20,428 nt of DNA from a virus, in the IMG/VR virus record IMGVR_UViG_3300022925_000232, positions 1 through 20,428 of that record; one strand, 5' to 3'. Positions 7,496-14,719 of the stretch are shown piece after piece; within the stretch, counting starts at the first letter, position 1, and the number at the start of each line of letters is the position of its first letter. Both the position numbers and the translations under genes were made by a program. The notes under the pieces were generated by a model. The model did no database searches and was not told the DNA's origin. It was given only the letters and a program-made list of their open reading frames with translations.

Positions 7496-8703
7496 ACTTC
7501 ATACCGTCCGATGTAGTAGTTTAAGTTACAGGTGATACGTCCATGCCACCCACTCAACTTATTCTTAGCTACGTTAATGTGACGAGTGTACCCATCATCT
7601 TCAACACCTTCGACTGGAGGATCTTTCGCAATCAACAGCATCAGGTCAGCCTCACTAGCCTTGCCAGTCTTACTACCTTCCATCATCGACTGATTAAGAT
7701 TGGTACGTCCCTCAGCCTCAGCACTTAGCTGTGACATGTAGAAGATTGCACAGCCATACTCCTTGGCTATCTGTCTCGCATGGATAGCACACAGCTTCAA
7801 TCCCTCATGAGATTGATCAGGTGCAAACTTATCACCCATGTCTAACACCACGATGTCAGGGTTATACGTCTTGCATACTAACTCAACCCAATGCATGGAC
7901 TGCCCAGTAGCATCCTTGATGTGGATGTTACTCTTTAACTTAGACCAGCGGTGATGTGCCTCACGTGGATTGTCACGTATCTCCCGCATTGTCATGCCAC
8001 TAGCGGCTGTCAGGTAACGTGCTCCAACCCGATGGGTAGCTTCTTCATTACAGAGGATCACACAGTTAGCACCCTGCTGTGCAAAACCATTAGGGCCAGC
8101 GATGAGTGACGCATGGAAAGATGTTTTACCTGTGTTGGGACGAGCACCACCCACGATCAAGTGTCCTGCATTCACACCCTCAACGTGCTGTGCGAGTGTA
8201 GGTAAGTTGAAATGCCAACGTGTCTCTAGATCATTCTTCTCAAGCAATGTCTCAATCTCCAAGTCATCCCACTCAATGTTTAAGTCGGGTAGGAAATCAT
8301 CACGGTAGTTACTCACGAGCCTGCGTAGTGGCTCCATGGATGTCTGCGTACCATTGACTAAGTTAAAGCCAATGTTCGCAACTTCCTCGCCAAGGTACTG
8401 CTGAAAAAGTTTAGATAAAATATCACTGGCTACATCTTTGCCGATGGAGGATTCATGCCGCATTTTGGCGAACACACCTTTGAAGACATCTATCTGTGCA
8501 GTGGTTAGTGAGGGATCAGAAGCAAAGAACAGTCCCTCTATCTCATTGACTGTGAGGTCACGGCGATACTTATCCATAGCCGAGTCAATCAGTGTTTTGA
8601 TCTTACTCAGATCCTTACTGAATAATTTGTGTGGGCATTTATCACCTTTGAACTCGTCGTAGAATTCTTTATTTAGTAGGCTCTTTAGTAGTGCCAGTTC
8701 CAT
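7492..8703 (-). CDS. DnaB-type replicative DNA helicase
   Basis: This RecA-fold helicase unwinds DNA at the phage fork. Numbered from the chosen start (403 residues), Walker A is GARPNTGKTS at about 186-195, Walker B is PDIVVLDM at about 282-289, the sensor motif is FYMSQLS near 325, and an arginine/lysine-rich C-terminal block (VAKNKLSGWHGR) provides the trans-acting finger region. The N-terminal 150 residues are helical and lack a zinc finger, so priming is left to the separate primase gene at 9943-10743. The ATG at 8703 follows GGAG six bases upstream. A longer frame to 8736 has no ribosome-binding site. The gene overlaps the upstream small gene by 35 bases. Confidence 0.93.
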   Translation of the reverse strand: MELALLKSLLNKEFYDEFKGDKCPHKLFSKDLSKIKTLIDSAMDKYRRDLTVNEIEGLFFASDPSLTTAQIDVFKGVFAKMRHESSIGKDVASDILSKLFQQYLGEEVANIGFNLVNGTQTSMEPLRRLVSNYRDDFLPDLNIEWDDLEIETLLEKNDLETRWHFNLPTLAQHVEGVNAGHLIVGGARPNTGKTSFHASLIAGPNGFAQQGANCVILCNEEATHRVGARYLTAASGMTMREIRDNPREAHHRWSKLKSNIHIKDATGQSMHWVELVCKTYNPDIVVLDMGDKFAPDQSHEGLKLCAIHARQIAKEYGCAIFYMSQLSAEAEGRTNLNQSMMEGSKTGKASEADLMLLIAKDPPVEGVEDDGYTRHINVAKNKLSGWHGRITCNLNYYIGRYEV

Positions 8704-8842
8704 TCTTATCTCCAAAGATTCTGTCCCACCCATCACGATACTTTTGATTGGAGACTTTAGTTACAATTTCTTTTGGCTTCTCACGACTGTTGATCCAGTC
8801 CTGATTGCGTTCATTCATTGAGTCGCGCCAGTGCTTACTCAT
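8669..8842 (-). CDS. Small hypothetical protein before the helicase
   Basis: This 57-residue, highly charged protein has a Trp/Asp-rich C-terminal half (DWINSREKPKEIVTKV, then YRDGWDRIFGDK) that looks like a short folded module. No function is recognised. The ATG at 8842 is chosen because AAGGAGG lies six bases upstream; the longer frame starting at 8896 has no such site and would overlap the upstream gene heavily. It overlaps the helicase start by 35 bases and the upstream stop by 8 bases, so it is translated as part of the helicase cluster. A helicase accessory or loader role is possible but unproven. Confidence 0.7.
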   Translation of the reverse strand: MSKHWRDSMNERNQDWINSREKPKEIVTKVSNQKYRDGWDRIFGDKNGTGTTKEPTK

Positions 8843-9152
8843 TGAGTCCCTCCTTATCATCCCACCACTCAACTGATTCAAAGTCGAATGGCTCATGGTC
8901 TACAGTGTATTCATCTAAGATCATATCAATCGCTTCAATGCGTCTGCTAATCTCAAATGCATCTTGTTCAAGATCACCTACTACATATGCGTTTATAGAT
9001 ACACCATCCTTTACTGACAGGTATTCATCTATTCTATTCTGACGATACTTGCGTAACTCAGCAACGAGTATGCTGTCTGACAAATCACTCAGTGTATCTC
9101 GCAAATTGTGTTCATCAACTTCAATCTCACTCAAGAAATCAATTAGGTTCAT
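8835..9152 (-). CDS. Acidic hypothetical protein
   Basis: This is a 105-residue acidic protein, mostly helical by eye, without a recognised motif. The start ATG follows AAGGAG at good spacing, and the TAA overlaps the next gene's ATG by 8 bases. It ends in a Trp-Trp-Asp-Asp segment (FESVEWWDDKEGLNE). It lies in the run of small genes between the primase and the helicase. Confidence 0.7.
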   Translation of the reverse strand: MNLIDFLSEIEVDEHNLRDTLSDLSDSILVAELRKYRQNRIDEYLSVKDGVSINAYVVGDLEQDAFEISRRIEAIDMILDEYTVDHEPFDFESVEWWDDKEGLNE

Positions 9153-9163
9153 TACACTCTCCT

Positions 9164-9445
9164 TTAATACCAGCCCATTGCACGGCCAAAGCCGAACACG
9201 TTAATGCACACGAAGTACGATGTCAATAACAAGACCCATGCCGCACCTCTACGGTAGCTAGCATACACCTGTGCGATGACACCCACAAACGAAACTGGGT
9301 ACACCACTCTCATATCAGGTGCGTTGGCATTGATTGCTAGGTACATGCTTGCCGCTACTGTGAACAGGAAGCCTACCAGTTCAAGCCAGAATGCTTTGCG
9401 ATCACTCCTGTAGCTGTTCACCCAGAACCCAATGATCTTGCTCAT
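9164..9445 (-). CDS. Small integral membrane protein, three predicted segments
   Basis: This 93-residue protein has three hydrophobic stretches long enough to span a membrane: about residues 20-40, 48-64 and 68-87, separated by short loops carrying Arg and Lys (YRSDRK near the start, SYRRG between the second and third). No signal peptide cleavage site is evident. The start ATG overlaps the TGA of the upstream gene (ATGA). The family is not recognised. Candidates are a small permease-like protein, a superinfection-exclusion protein or a lysis accessory. Nothing in the neighbourhood decides between them. Confidence 0.7.
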   Translation of the reverse strand: MSKIIGFWVNSYRSDRKAFWLELVGFLFTVAASMYLAINANAPDMRVVYPVSFVGVIAQVYASYRRGAAWVLLLTSYFVCINVFGFGRAMGWY

Positions 9446-9711
9446 TCCTGTGGATCACTACCGGGGTACACATACTCACGACCATTGTATTTTTGCATGG
9501 CATCTTCAAGATCAGCACAATGAACAGTGGCGGGCATGGGCTTACCTTCTGAAGGTGTTAGCTGTTCAGCCAGTGACTTCCATTTGGAATACTCAAAGGT
9601 ATCGTCTGCCATGTCAGCTTCATTGGCTAGGAACAATGCCCACAGGTAAGCGCACTCACCTGTCAAGCCACTGTCACCATAGCTTCTCTCGATGTAAGGT
9701 ACTTTACTCAT
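9442..9711 (-). CDS. Hypothetical protein
   Basis: This is an 89-residue soluble protein with no recognised domain. It is rich in aromatic residues and ends in a proline/glycine-rich tail (YVYPGSDPQE). The ATG follows GGAG seven bases upstream. The last codons overlap the start of the membrane-protein gene, and the start overlaps the end of the 80-residue gene by 8 bases. It probably belongs to the same translational unit. Confidence 0.65.
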   Translation of the reverse strand: MSKVPYIERSYGDSGLTGECAYLWALFLANEADMADDTFEYSKWKSLAEQLTPSEGKPMPATVHCADLEDAMQKYNGREYVYPGSDPQE

Positions 9712-9946
9712 TGCTTAACTCCTCTTCTAGCTTCCAAAGGCCAGTGATAAAAGGTTTAACACCGGCAGGCATCCTGTCATAGTCACGTTCAAACTGACTC
9801 TGCGGCTTAGGCAACTTCTTATCAGAAGGTGCAAGCTTCTTCCAATCAGCGTAGGTGTAAGACTGATACGGTGATGGAGCATTGCGCTCTTTCTCTAACT
9901 GAGCACGCTCACGTGGGCTGATAAAATTAGACCAATCTACTTTCAT
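9704..9946 (-). CDS. Hypothetical protein
   Basis: This is an 80-residue basic protein with a mid-section rich in Tyr, Pro and Lys (SPYQSYTYADWKKLAP) and a short acidic end. No family is recognised. It follows a strong GGAGG seven bases before the ATG and overlaps the primase stop by 4 bases. The location directly after primase could mean a replication accessory, which is inference only. Confidence 0.65.
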   Translation of the reverse strand: MKVDWSNFISPRERAQLEKERNAPSPYQSYTYADWKKLAPSDKKLPKPQSQFERDYDRMPAGVKPFITGLWKLEEELSNE

Positions 9947-10743
9947 AGTAACGCCTCCAATTGTTTCATGTCATTTGCATTAGCATACTTCAAGTCATCT
10001 TCAGTATTCAATGCAGTTGTATTCATTAAGCTACGAAGATCTTTCGTCATAGACAAAGTCTTGTCACGAGCATCTGGATCTAAAGATACGATTGCATTCT
10101 CAAAGTAATTGCCGATGTACCACTTATGGAAGTCAGTCAATTGTGTACCTAATAATGCTAGGCCAGTTGCCTTGTGACCAACAATCTCACCGATAGTGTA
10201 GGCACTGATCGCATCTTCAACGATGACAACAGTCCTGCCCTTACCGTGTGTGTATGGCACAGGTGATGACGCATAGCGTAGCCACTTGGGTTGTCTGTTG
10301 AATATGGATCTGCCTACTGCATCGACTAAGTTTCCAGTGCGAGTGTACACAGGGAACACTACTCTGTCCTGTCGAATGTCATACAGCACATCATCTGGGT
10401 TGAGATTCCACTTAGTCAAAAACTCTCTCACAGCGTCACTGTTAGGCTTCATGCGTGTCAGGTATGGCGATTGTTTGAAAGTCTCTTGTAGAGCTTCCTC
10501 GTAAGTGTCAGCGGTATATTCAGAGGATTGTTGCATAAGTTTAGCCTTAATTGTAAATGCATCCATGTTGCGATGTATTGCACCAGCAACCCGACAACTA
10601 TTTTTGTAGCAGTTATACAAAACATTACCATTATCGTTAGTTACTGTGAACGTATTCTTGCCCCCACACTGAGGGCAATTACACCTGTAGGAAAATCCTA
10701 CACCTAAATCTAAACCATCAATAAAGTCATTGATCCTATTCAT
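9943..10743 (-). CDS. DNA primase (zinc ribbon plus TOPRIM)
   Basis: This enzyme makes RNA primers for phage replication. Numbered from the chosen start (266 residues), an N-terminal zinc ribbon has C23-x-x-C26 and C45-x4-C50, with another Cys at 21. A TOPRIM domain follows, with the catalytic Glu in VVIVEDA (about 176) and the D-P-D motif in SLDPDARD (about 222-224). It resembles the primase half of T7 gp4, but here primase and helicase are separate genes. The ATG at 10743 is chosen for the GAGG eight bases upstream. The longer frame to 10812 overlaps the recombinase and lacks a site. Codons for VGFSYR near the start contain a full copy of the dispersed hairpin element (10687-10701). Confidence 0.9.
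   Translation of the reverse strand: MNRINDFIDGLDLGVGFSYRCNCPQCGGKNTFTVTNDNGNVLYNCYKNSCRVAGAIHRNMDAFTIKAKLMQQSSEYTADTYEEALQETFKQSPYLTRMKPNSDAVREFLTKWNLNPDDVLYDIRQDRVVFPVYTRTGNLVDAVGRSIFNRQPKWLRYASSPVPYTHGKGRTVVIVEDAISAYTIGEIVGHKATGLALLGTQLTDFHKWYIGNYFENAIVSLDPDARDKTLSMTKDLRSLMNTTALNTEDDLKYANANDMKQLEALL
10687..10701 (-). repeat. Dispersed hairpin element, copy in the primase gene
   Basis: This is a perfect copy of the 15-base element GTAGGATTTTCCTAC (minus strand), extended by one more T-A pair on each side. It lies inside the primase reading frame, encoding VGFSY, and is the only copy wholly within a coding sequence. Its orientation matches all other copies. Confidence 0.85.
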
Positions 10744-10753
10744 AGCGATAACC

Positions 10754-11674
10754 TCATTCAGTATGTACACCTGCCGTGTGTGCAGAACGGAGTGTAAGCG
10801 CATTTGTCGCACCTGTCAAGGTGTTCTTCATGTAGGGTGTGACTGACTGTGGTGACTGGTGTCCTGTGACCTGCATGATCTGGGCAATACCCACGCCTGC
10901 TTCAACCATTTCCGTAGTCGCTGTGCGTCTAAGGTCTGCCAGTCGTAGCTCTGGGTTAAGACCAGCCTCAATGATAATCTTCTTTGCGACACGAGATACT
11001 ACCTCCAGTCCATAGGGTGCATAGCCACTGTCAGTCTTAGCGTTGACGTTAGGTGCAACATAGGGTTGCCAGTCAAATGCTCCATTCTGTTGGCGCAGTA
11101 CATCCATCAAGTCGTTTGAGATAGGTAGATGTACAACAGCCCTGCGCTTCGACTGCTCAAGATGTAGCACTTGATTCTCAAAGTCTATGGCATCCCATGT
11201 GAGTAGACGCATATCACCAATGCGTTGCGCCCATTCATACGCCATGTGAACAATCAACCCAATGCCACGGGTCTTGAAGTGACTGTATGCAATCTCAAGA
11301 AATGTCTTCACATCATCAGGTTGCCACATCACTTTGCGTGGTGCAGGCGTCAAGGTCTGAATCATTGACCATGGGTTCTTCTCAATGTGTCCATACTTCA
11401 TGCCATAGTTATAAACTTTACGCGCTACTGCATTGATTCTATTAGCAAAAGTAATACCACGATCTGAGATTGTATCGTAGATAACCTGTGCCTCTGGGGC
11501 AGTTAGCTTCTTGTATTTAAGTTGGCCGACTGTCTCACCCTCATACTCAGTCTCAAGTAGCACCCGCAACCAGTAACGATACTGGTCTTGGGATGCTGTC
11601 AGACGATCAAAGTCACGGGACTTGAGATACGAATCAACGAGATGCTTAATCATTGTCCCGTTAACTTCGCTCAT
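10754..11674 (-). CDS. Tyrosine recombinase / integrase, active-site His replaced
   Basis: This 306-residue protein has the tyrosine-recombinase layout: a helical N-terminal core-binding domain (about 1-105) and a catalytic domain with R151 (in AQRIGDMRLLTWD), a beta-hairpin Lys near 176, R249 (in ADLRRT), H272 (in TGHQS) and the nucleophile Y281 (in TPYMK). The usual H-x-x-R motif reads A-D-L-R, so the first His is Ala246. This position varies in some families, so activity is still likely. It could integrate the phage, resolve genome dimers or invert DNA. No attachment site is visible beside it. AGGAG lies eight bases before the ATG. Its end comes 10 bases before the primase start, so it is embedded in the replication operon rather than near a genome end. 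Confidence 0.9.
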   Translation of the reverse strand: MSEVNGTMIKHLVDSYLKSRDFDRLTASQDQYRYWLRVLLETEYEGETVGQLKYKKLTAPEAQVIYDTISDRGITFANRINAVARKVYNYGMKYGHIEKNPWSMIQTLTPAPRKVMWQPDDVKTFLEIAYSHFKTRGIGLIVHMAYEWAQRIGDMRLLTWDAIDFENQVLHLEQSKRRAVVHLPISNDLMDVLRQQNGAFDWQPYVAPNVNAKTDSGYAPYGLEVVSRVAKKIIIEAGLNPELRLADLRRTATTEMVEAGVGIAQIMQVTGHQSPQSVTPYMKNTLTGATNALTLRSAHTAGVHTE

Positions 11675-11873
11675 ATTTCATTCTCCTTTCAAGATCAATG
11701 ATGGCAGAGCGAATGTTAGTTCCCATACCTTCCTGCAATGAATCAGTAGACTTGGCTCTCCATCTGCGTGTCTCACCAATGTAGACAACAGACACCCTGT
11801 TGTTCTGCATGAAGTTCATCAAGCTAACATCACTGCGCTTACGTTCTTCAGCCATCTCCTGTAGATCACTCAT
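11661..11873 (-). CDS. Small basic hypothetical protein
   Basis: This is a 70-residue protein with no recognised family. A helical start (MSDLQEMAEERKRSD) is followed by a beta-like VSVVYIGETRRWRAKS segment and a C-terminal helix rich in Arg. It overlaps the recombinase start by 14 bases and the upstream gene by 8 bases. A small basic protein next to a recombinase could act as a directionality factor. No DNA-binding motif is clear, so this is only a suggestion. Confidence 0.65.
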   Translation of the reverse strand: MSDLQEMAEERKRSDVSLMNFMQNNRVSVVYIGETRRWRAKSTDSLQEGMGTNIRSAIIDLERRMKYERS

Positions 11874-12072
11874 ACATCATGGACTCCGAGATTGTGTTGT
11901 GACCGATGATGCATGCCGCCTCATTGAGACGCTTGCTCATATGCTCGTTGCGCTGATCCTTCTGCATAAAGCGTTGCTGTACTAAATTAGCAAGCCATTC
12001 ATACGAGTCTTTCCCGTTACCAACATTCTTAATGCGTTCTACGATCTCATCGTCAGTGTAATATTCAGTCAT
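11866..12072 (-). CDS. Small hypothetical protein
   Basis: This is a 68-residue charged helical protein with no family recognised. The ATG at 12072 is favoured because GGAG lies about nine bases upstream. A start at 12087 would put that site inside the frame. It is the first gene after the long stem-loop at 12102-12176. Its stop overlaps the next gene by 8 bases. Confidence 0.65.
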   Translation of the reverse strand: MTEYYTDDEIVERIKNVGNGKDSYEWLANLVQQRFMQKDQRNEHMSKRLNEAACIIGHNTISESMMYE

Positions 12073-12101
12073 GATAAATGTCTCCATAAAGGTTGATTTG
12101 A

Positions 12102-12176
12102 ATAGGATCTATGTGGGTAAACAGGGTCAGGTAATACCTACCTACTACACTGCCCTGCTACCTAGGTAGATCCTAT
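12102..12176 (-). other. Nested inverted repeats after the DUF932 gene
   Basis: Immediately after the DUF932 stop codon, three inverted repeats are nested. A 10-bp outer stem pairs 12102-12111 with 12167-12176, CAGGG (12122-12126) pairs with CCCTG (12153-12157), and AGGTA-A-TACCT sits near 12129-12139. No T-run follows on the leftward strand, so this is not a standard intrinsic terminator. An RNase processing site, an mRNA-stabilising 3' stem or a protein-binding dyad are all possible. Confidence 0.6.
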
Positions 12177-12177
12177 G

Positions 12178-13059
12178 TTATGCCGCGAGTCCAACTAGCT
12201 CACGGAACTTAGGAGTCTGTACGATGTCAGACACTTTGTCTTCAATGCGTACCTGCTTGCGTGCTAGGTCAGTACCTTCACGGCCACTAACGTGTGTGCC
12301 GATGTGAGTCAGCGTGTTGTACAGACGGTAGCCTGTATCACCCAATGCTGAATACTGATTCCAGATGCGAGCGAACTCCTCAACTGATTTCTCATTGATC
12401 TTGATACCAGTCGTTGAACGATACGATGCAACGTAGTCACGGCAGAACTGGATCGCAGTATCCTTGTCCAGTTTAGTGCGCATCATGATCTTGTAGAGGT
12501 GCGCCTCATTCTCCAAGCGAACTGGATACTGTGACGCAACTGCACCAATCTTCTCAGGATCACTGTGAATGGTATGGAATGATTTGAATTCCAAACGCTC
12601 ACCGACAGTGACCATACCGTTAGTGCAAGCGAGTCGCTCAATGTACGCACGCATTACCCTGCGGAATGTGCTGTCATGCGAGTCGATGATACGCATTTTC
12701 ATCTGAGTAGGCTCACCGACAATGCGTTCATAGTCGTACTTAGGGAACAAGATGTCAGCACTGTAAGCGGCTGAGTTATGTGCCACATTGAACTTAACCT
12801 TCAACTGTGACAGGTCAATGCCAGATGCAATCAGACCATCAGTGAAAGAATCCCAAGACACATTAAAGTTTGGGGATCTATGACGCTTCCTAGTTGTAGC
12901 CATCACACTGTCAGTCAGTGGGTTGATTACCCAGAATGAATCTGGAACTGAGCGGACGATACCGTCACGGCCAGTACGAACTACCTGCTCACGCACTGGC
13001 TCAAAGTTAAGCTCAGCAGGAAGTGCAGGGACATGGTCAAAGTTTTGATAAATGCTCAT
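12178..13059 (-). CDS. DUF932 family (phage/plasmid-like) protein
   Basis: This 293-residue protein belongs to DUF932, found in many phages and plasmids and of unknown biochemical role. The diagnostic RLACTNGM block lies at residues 142-149, in the middle, as usual. A helical C-terminal half follows, with YNTLTHIGTH and a basic RKQVRIEDKV segment. The ATG follows GGAG seven bases upstream. The gene has its own strong promoter (13091-13119), which suggests that it is needed early or in quantity. It is followed by the stem-loop at 12102-12176. Confidence 0.85.
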   Translation of the reverse strand: MSIYQNFDHVPALPAELNFEPVREQVVRTGRDGIVRSVPDSFWVINPLTDSVMATTRKRHRSPNFNVSWDSFTDGLIASGIDLSQLKVKFNVAHNSAAYSADILFPKYDYERIVGEPTQMKMRIIDSHDSTFRRVMRAYIERLACTNGMVTVGERLEFKSFHTIHSDPEKIGAVASQYPVRLENEAHLYKIMMRTKLDKDTAIQFCRDYVASYRSTTGIKINEKSVEEFARIWNQYSALGDTGYRLYNTLTHIGTHVSGREGTDLARKQVRIEDKVSDIVQTPKFRELVGLAA

Positions 13060-13090
13060 TTGTATTCTCCATTTGATTTAATGTTTAGTG

Positions 13091-13119
13091 ATAATAATTT
13101 ACTTAAAATATGATGTCAA
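13091..13119 (-). promoter_or_regulatory. Leftward sigma70-type promoter for the DUF932 gene
   Basis: On the minus strand the -35 box is a perfect TTGACA (13114-13119), followed after exactly 17 bases by TATTAT (13091-13096), one mismatch from TATAAT. The predicted start near 13084 leaves a leader of about 25 bases with a GGAG before the DUF932 ATG. The promoter overlaps the last codons of the 29-residue gene upstream. Confidence 0.75.
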
Positions 13120-13192
13120 CAACCCACTTGATTGCACGCAATACAAGATACATTGAGATGATGACACCGATCATGATTGCTGATTCAACCAT
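13103..13192 (-). CDS. 29-residue single-pass membrane peptide
   Basis: This short frame encodes a peptide that starts MVESAIMIGV and ends WVVDIIF. Almost the whole middle is hydrophobic, with one Arg and one Lys near residues 19-22, so it would insert once in the membrane. The ATG lies two bases after the TGA of the upstream gene (13195-13473), fitting translational re-initiation. No strong ribosome-binding site is seen. Its function is unknown; small membrane peptides in phages often act in exclusion or lysis control. Confidence 0.5.
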   Translation of the reverse strand: MVESAIMIGVIISMYLVLRAIKWVVDIIF

Positions 13193-13194
13193 GA

Positions 13195-13473
13195 TCAATC
13201 AAGACCATAGAAAGCATTGTGCAAAAATGCAGGCTTGCTAGTGTCCAACCACAAACGATTAGACTTCCATTCATAGTACCCATGAATCTGAGTCTTACCG
13301 CCACGATGTAACTGCATGACACAGACCTCACGAATGTTGTCTTTGTCATCGACAGTCTTACGCACCCAGTCACTGATCTTAGTCACACCAGTGAAGATGG
13401 GTGAGATAGTCATGCGCTCAGACCAGAAGTCATCGTCATCCTTGTAATGGATTTGTGCTGTGTACTTAGGCAT
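13195..13473 (-). CDS. Hypothetical protein starting MPKY
   Basis: This 92-residue protein starts with an MPKYTAQIHYKDDDDFW stretch, then a beta-rich, Trp-containing body ending in HNAFYGLD. No known family is recognised. The start resembles the next gene upstream (MPKYFVGA...), hinting at an old duplication limited to the first strand. It overlaps that gene by 8 bases. Confidence 0.65.
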   Translation of the reverse strand: MPKYTAQIHYKDDDDFWSERMTISPIFTGVTKISDWVRKTVDDKDNIREVCVMQLHRGGKTQIHGYYEWKSNRLWLDTSKPAFLHNAFYGLD

Positions 13474-13657
13474 TGTCTTTTACCTCAAAGTTTGTGTATA
13501 TCTCTTCTTCAATTTCTTCATCATGTTCCACGACACCTCTGTCAGGATCATAATTTAAACTCCAAAACTTATGATTAGCTTCAACCTCATTATCAGCCTC
13601 AACTTCTGCGCTGTAATACTTGGTGACTGTTGCACCAACAAAATACTTAGGCATCAT
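13466..13657 (-). CDS. Small acidic protein of the YxxEVEA type
   Basis: This is a 63-residue (or 62, from the second Met) acidic protein. A first beta strand (KYFVGATVTKYYSAEVEAD) leads into NEVEANHKFW, a pattern seen in many small phage proteins: strand, strand, then a helix starting with an E-x-E-A. GGAG lies a few bases before the two start codons, and the start overlaps the upstream stop by 11 bases. The gene at 15348-15509 has a similar pattern. Confidence 0.65.
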   Translation of the reverse strand: MMPKYFVGATVTKYYSAEVEADNEVEANHKFWSLNYDPDRGVVEHDEEIEEEIYTNFEVKDNA

Positions 13658-13781
13658 CGCTCTCCTCTATTTCCACGTTGGATATTCTTACCCAGATGTC
13701 TCCGCTCTCATGAAAAACTTCAATTAGTTCAGCGTCAATATCAACTTCTGCTAATACATTAAACACTTCTTCAATTGTCAT
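13647..13781 (-). CDS. 44-residue acidic protein
   Basis: The frame encodes a 44-residue acidic protein starting MTIEEVFNVL and ending with an acidic EIEESDDA. The ATG at 13781 follows GGGGAG five bases upstream. A longer frame to 13871 runs antiphase over the real gene at 13771-13932 and is rejected. The function is unknown. It overlaps its neighbours at both ends. Confidence 0.6.
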   Translation of the reverse strand: MTIEEVFNVLAEVDIDAELIEVFHESGDIWVRISNVEIEESDDA

Positions 13782-13932
13782 CTTTGCTCCCCTTGATTTC
13801 ATCCAACATCTTACCGATGTCACGCAACTCTTGCTTAGCAAGATCCTTACCAACATCATCACCACTCTCAAACATCATGATGATAATGTCCATCGCTGTA
13901 CTCCACGTTGGAGTCATGTCAACTGTATTCAT
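13771..13932 (-). CDS. 53-residue protein, short conserved phage type
   Basis: This small gene encodes MNTVDMTPTWSTAM at the start and a helical end (ELRDIGKMLDEI) with a few acidic residues after it. From memory, a TPTW start followed by an A..EL..M...LD helix is common in small phage proteins of unknown function; I could not check this. The ATG overlaps the TGA of the upstream gene (ATGA), and AGGAGG lies ten bases upstream. The stop overlaps the next gene by 11 bases. Confidence 0.6.
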   Translation of the reverse strand: MNTVDMTPTWSTAMDIIIMMFESGDDVGKDLAKQELRDIGKMLDEIKGSKDDN

Positions 13933-14153
13933 TCTACGATAACCTCCTGAATGTCAGCATCGACAATGCCGAACTGATCATTCATCTCATACACATCCTG
14001 AGCCTCAACGTATCGGATGATATGCTCATCTTCAATCGCATCAAACTCATCAAGCCCTTCAGCCTCACGAATCTCATACGCTACATTCTCATCGAGATCC
14101 ATCAAGTCGAACTCAATCTCACACGTTACCTTCACACGAATATGTTTACTCAT
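13929..14153 (-). CDS. Acidic hypothetical protein
   Basis: This is a 74-residue, very acidic protein with a beta-strand start (KHIRVKVTCEIEFDLMDL) and a helical middle. AAGGAG precedes the ATG at good spacing. It belongs to the run of small acidic proteins at 13195-14153. None has a recognised function. The hairpin element at 14180-14198 lies 30 bases upstream of its start. Confidence 0.65.
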   Translation of the reverse strand: MSKHIRVKVTCEIEFDLMDLDENVAYEIREAEGLDEFDAIEDEHIIRYVEAQDVYEMNDQFGIVDADIQEVIVE

Positions 14154-14179
14154 AACTACTCTCCTTTATTTAGAATGGA

Positions 14180-14198
14180 GTGTAGGAAAATCCTACAC
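14180..14198 (-). repeat. Dispersed hairpin element, intergenic copy
   Basis: This is a perfect 15-base core with two extra base pairs on each side (GTGTAGG...CCTACAC). It lies in the 51-base gap after the stop of the 14205-14486 gene and before the next ribosome-binding site. Confidence 0.85.
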
Positions 14199-14204
14199 CC
14201 TCAG

Positions 14205-14486
14205 TTAAAAACGAAATGCCTGCTGTCCAGACATCTCAAACTTTGACTTGTCACTTGCAATGTAAGTGCAGTCACCCTTTGCATCGACAAAGAACGTCAT
14301 CACATAGTGACGCTTGTATGCAGGGACAAAGATACGACAGGTGATTGAACTGTCATCAAGACCTTCAATCGCAGTCACTTTGAAGTTTGCTTTGATCATG
14401 TCACCGACACGACCCTTCCACTTTGCAGTGAAGAAACGTCCACGACTGTTCATCAACTGCATCTTCAATAGATCTACTCTTTTCAT
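14205..14486 (-). CDS. Hypothetical protein with SH3/Sm-like start
   Basis: This is a 93-residue protein. The segment NSRGRFFTAKWKGRVGD (about residues 13-29) resembles the start of small SH3/Sm-like folds seen in phage proteins (gRFFtVkF pattern), and later strands end in GQQAFRF. The match is by eye and weak. The ATG follows AAGGA eight bases upstream. It has a 20-base gap to the upstream gene. Confidence 0.6.
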   Translation of the reverse strand: MKRVDLLKMQLMNSRGRFFTAKWKGRVGDMIKANFKVTAIEGLDDSSITCRIFVPAYKRHYVMTFFVDAKGDCTYIASDKSKFEMSGQQAFRF

Positions 14487-14506
14487 AGTTTATTTCCTTA
14501 TGTTAG

Positions 14507-14719
14507 TTAAGCTAGTTCAAACAACTTGCCGAATGAATGCATCACCACACGATAGGCAGGGCGCACTTCACTAGGCAACTCATCACGATCTTCCATGTCA
14601 CTCATGTTTACGAGTGCAGTGTATAAATCGACAGACTTAGGATCATGACCAAACACCCAACCATTCTCAAGTGCGTAGTCACTAACAATCATCTCAGCCA
14701 TTCTGTATTCAGTAATCAT
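14507..14719 (-). CDS. Hypothetical protein
   Basis: This 70-residue protein is mostly helical, with an aromatic segment (ENGWVFGHDPKSVDLY) in the middle. No family is recognised. GGAG lies at normal spacing before the ATG, and the start overlaps the upstream stop by 4 bases. Confidence 0.6.
   Translation of the reverse strand: MITEYRMAEMIVSDYALENGWVFGHDPKSVDLYTALVNMSDMEDRDELPSEVRPAYRVVMHSFGKLFELA

Noticed and set aside
13782-13871. Longer start for the 44-residue gene
   Set aside because: It overlaps the 53-residue gene at 13771-13932 in another frame, and the GGGGAG before 13781 marks the shorter start.
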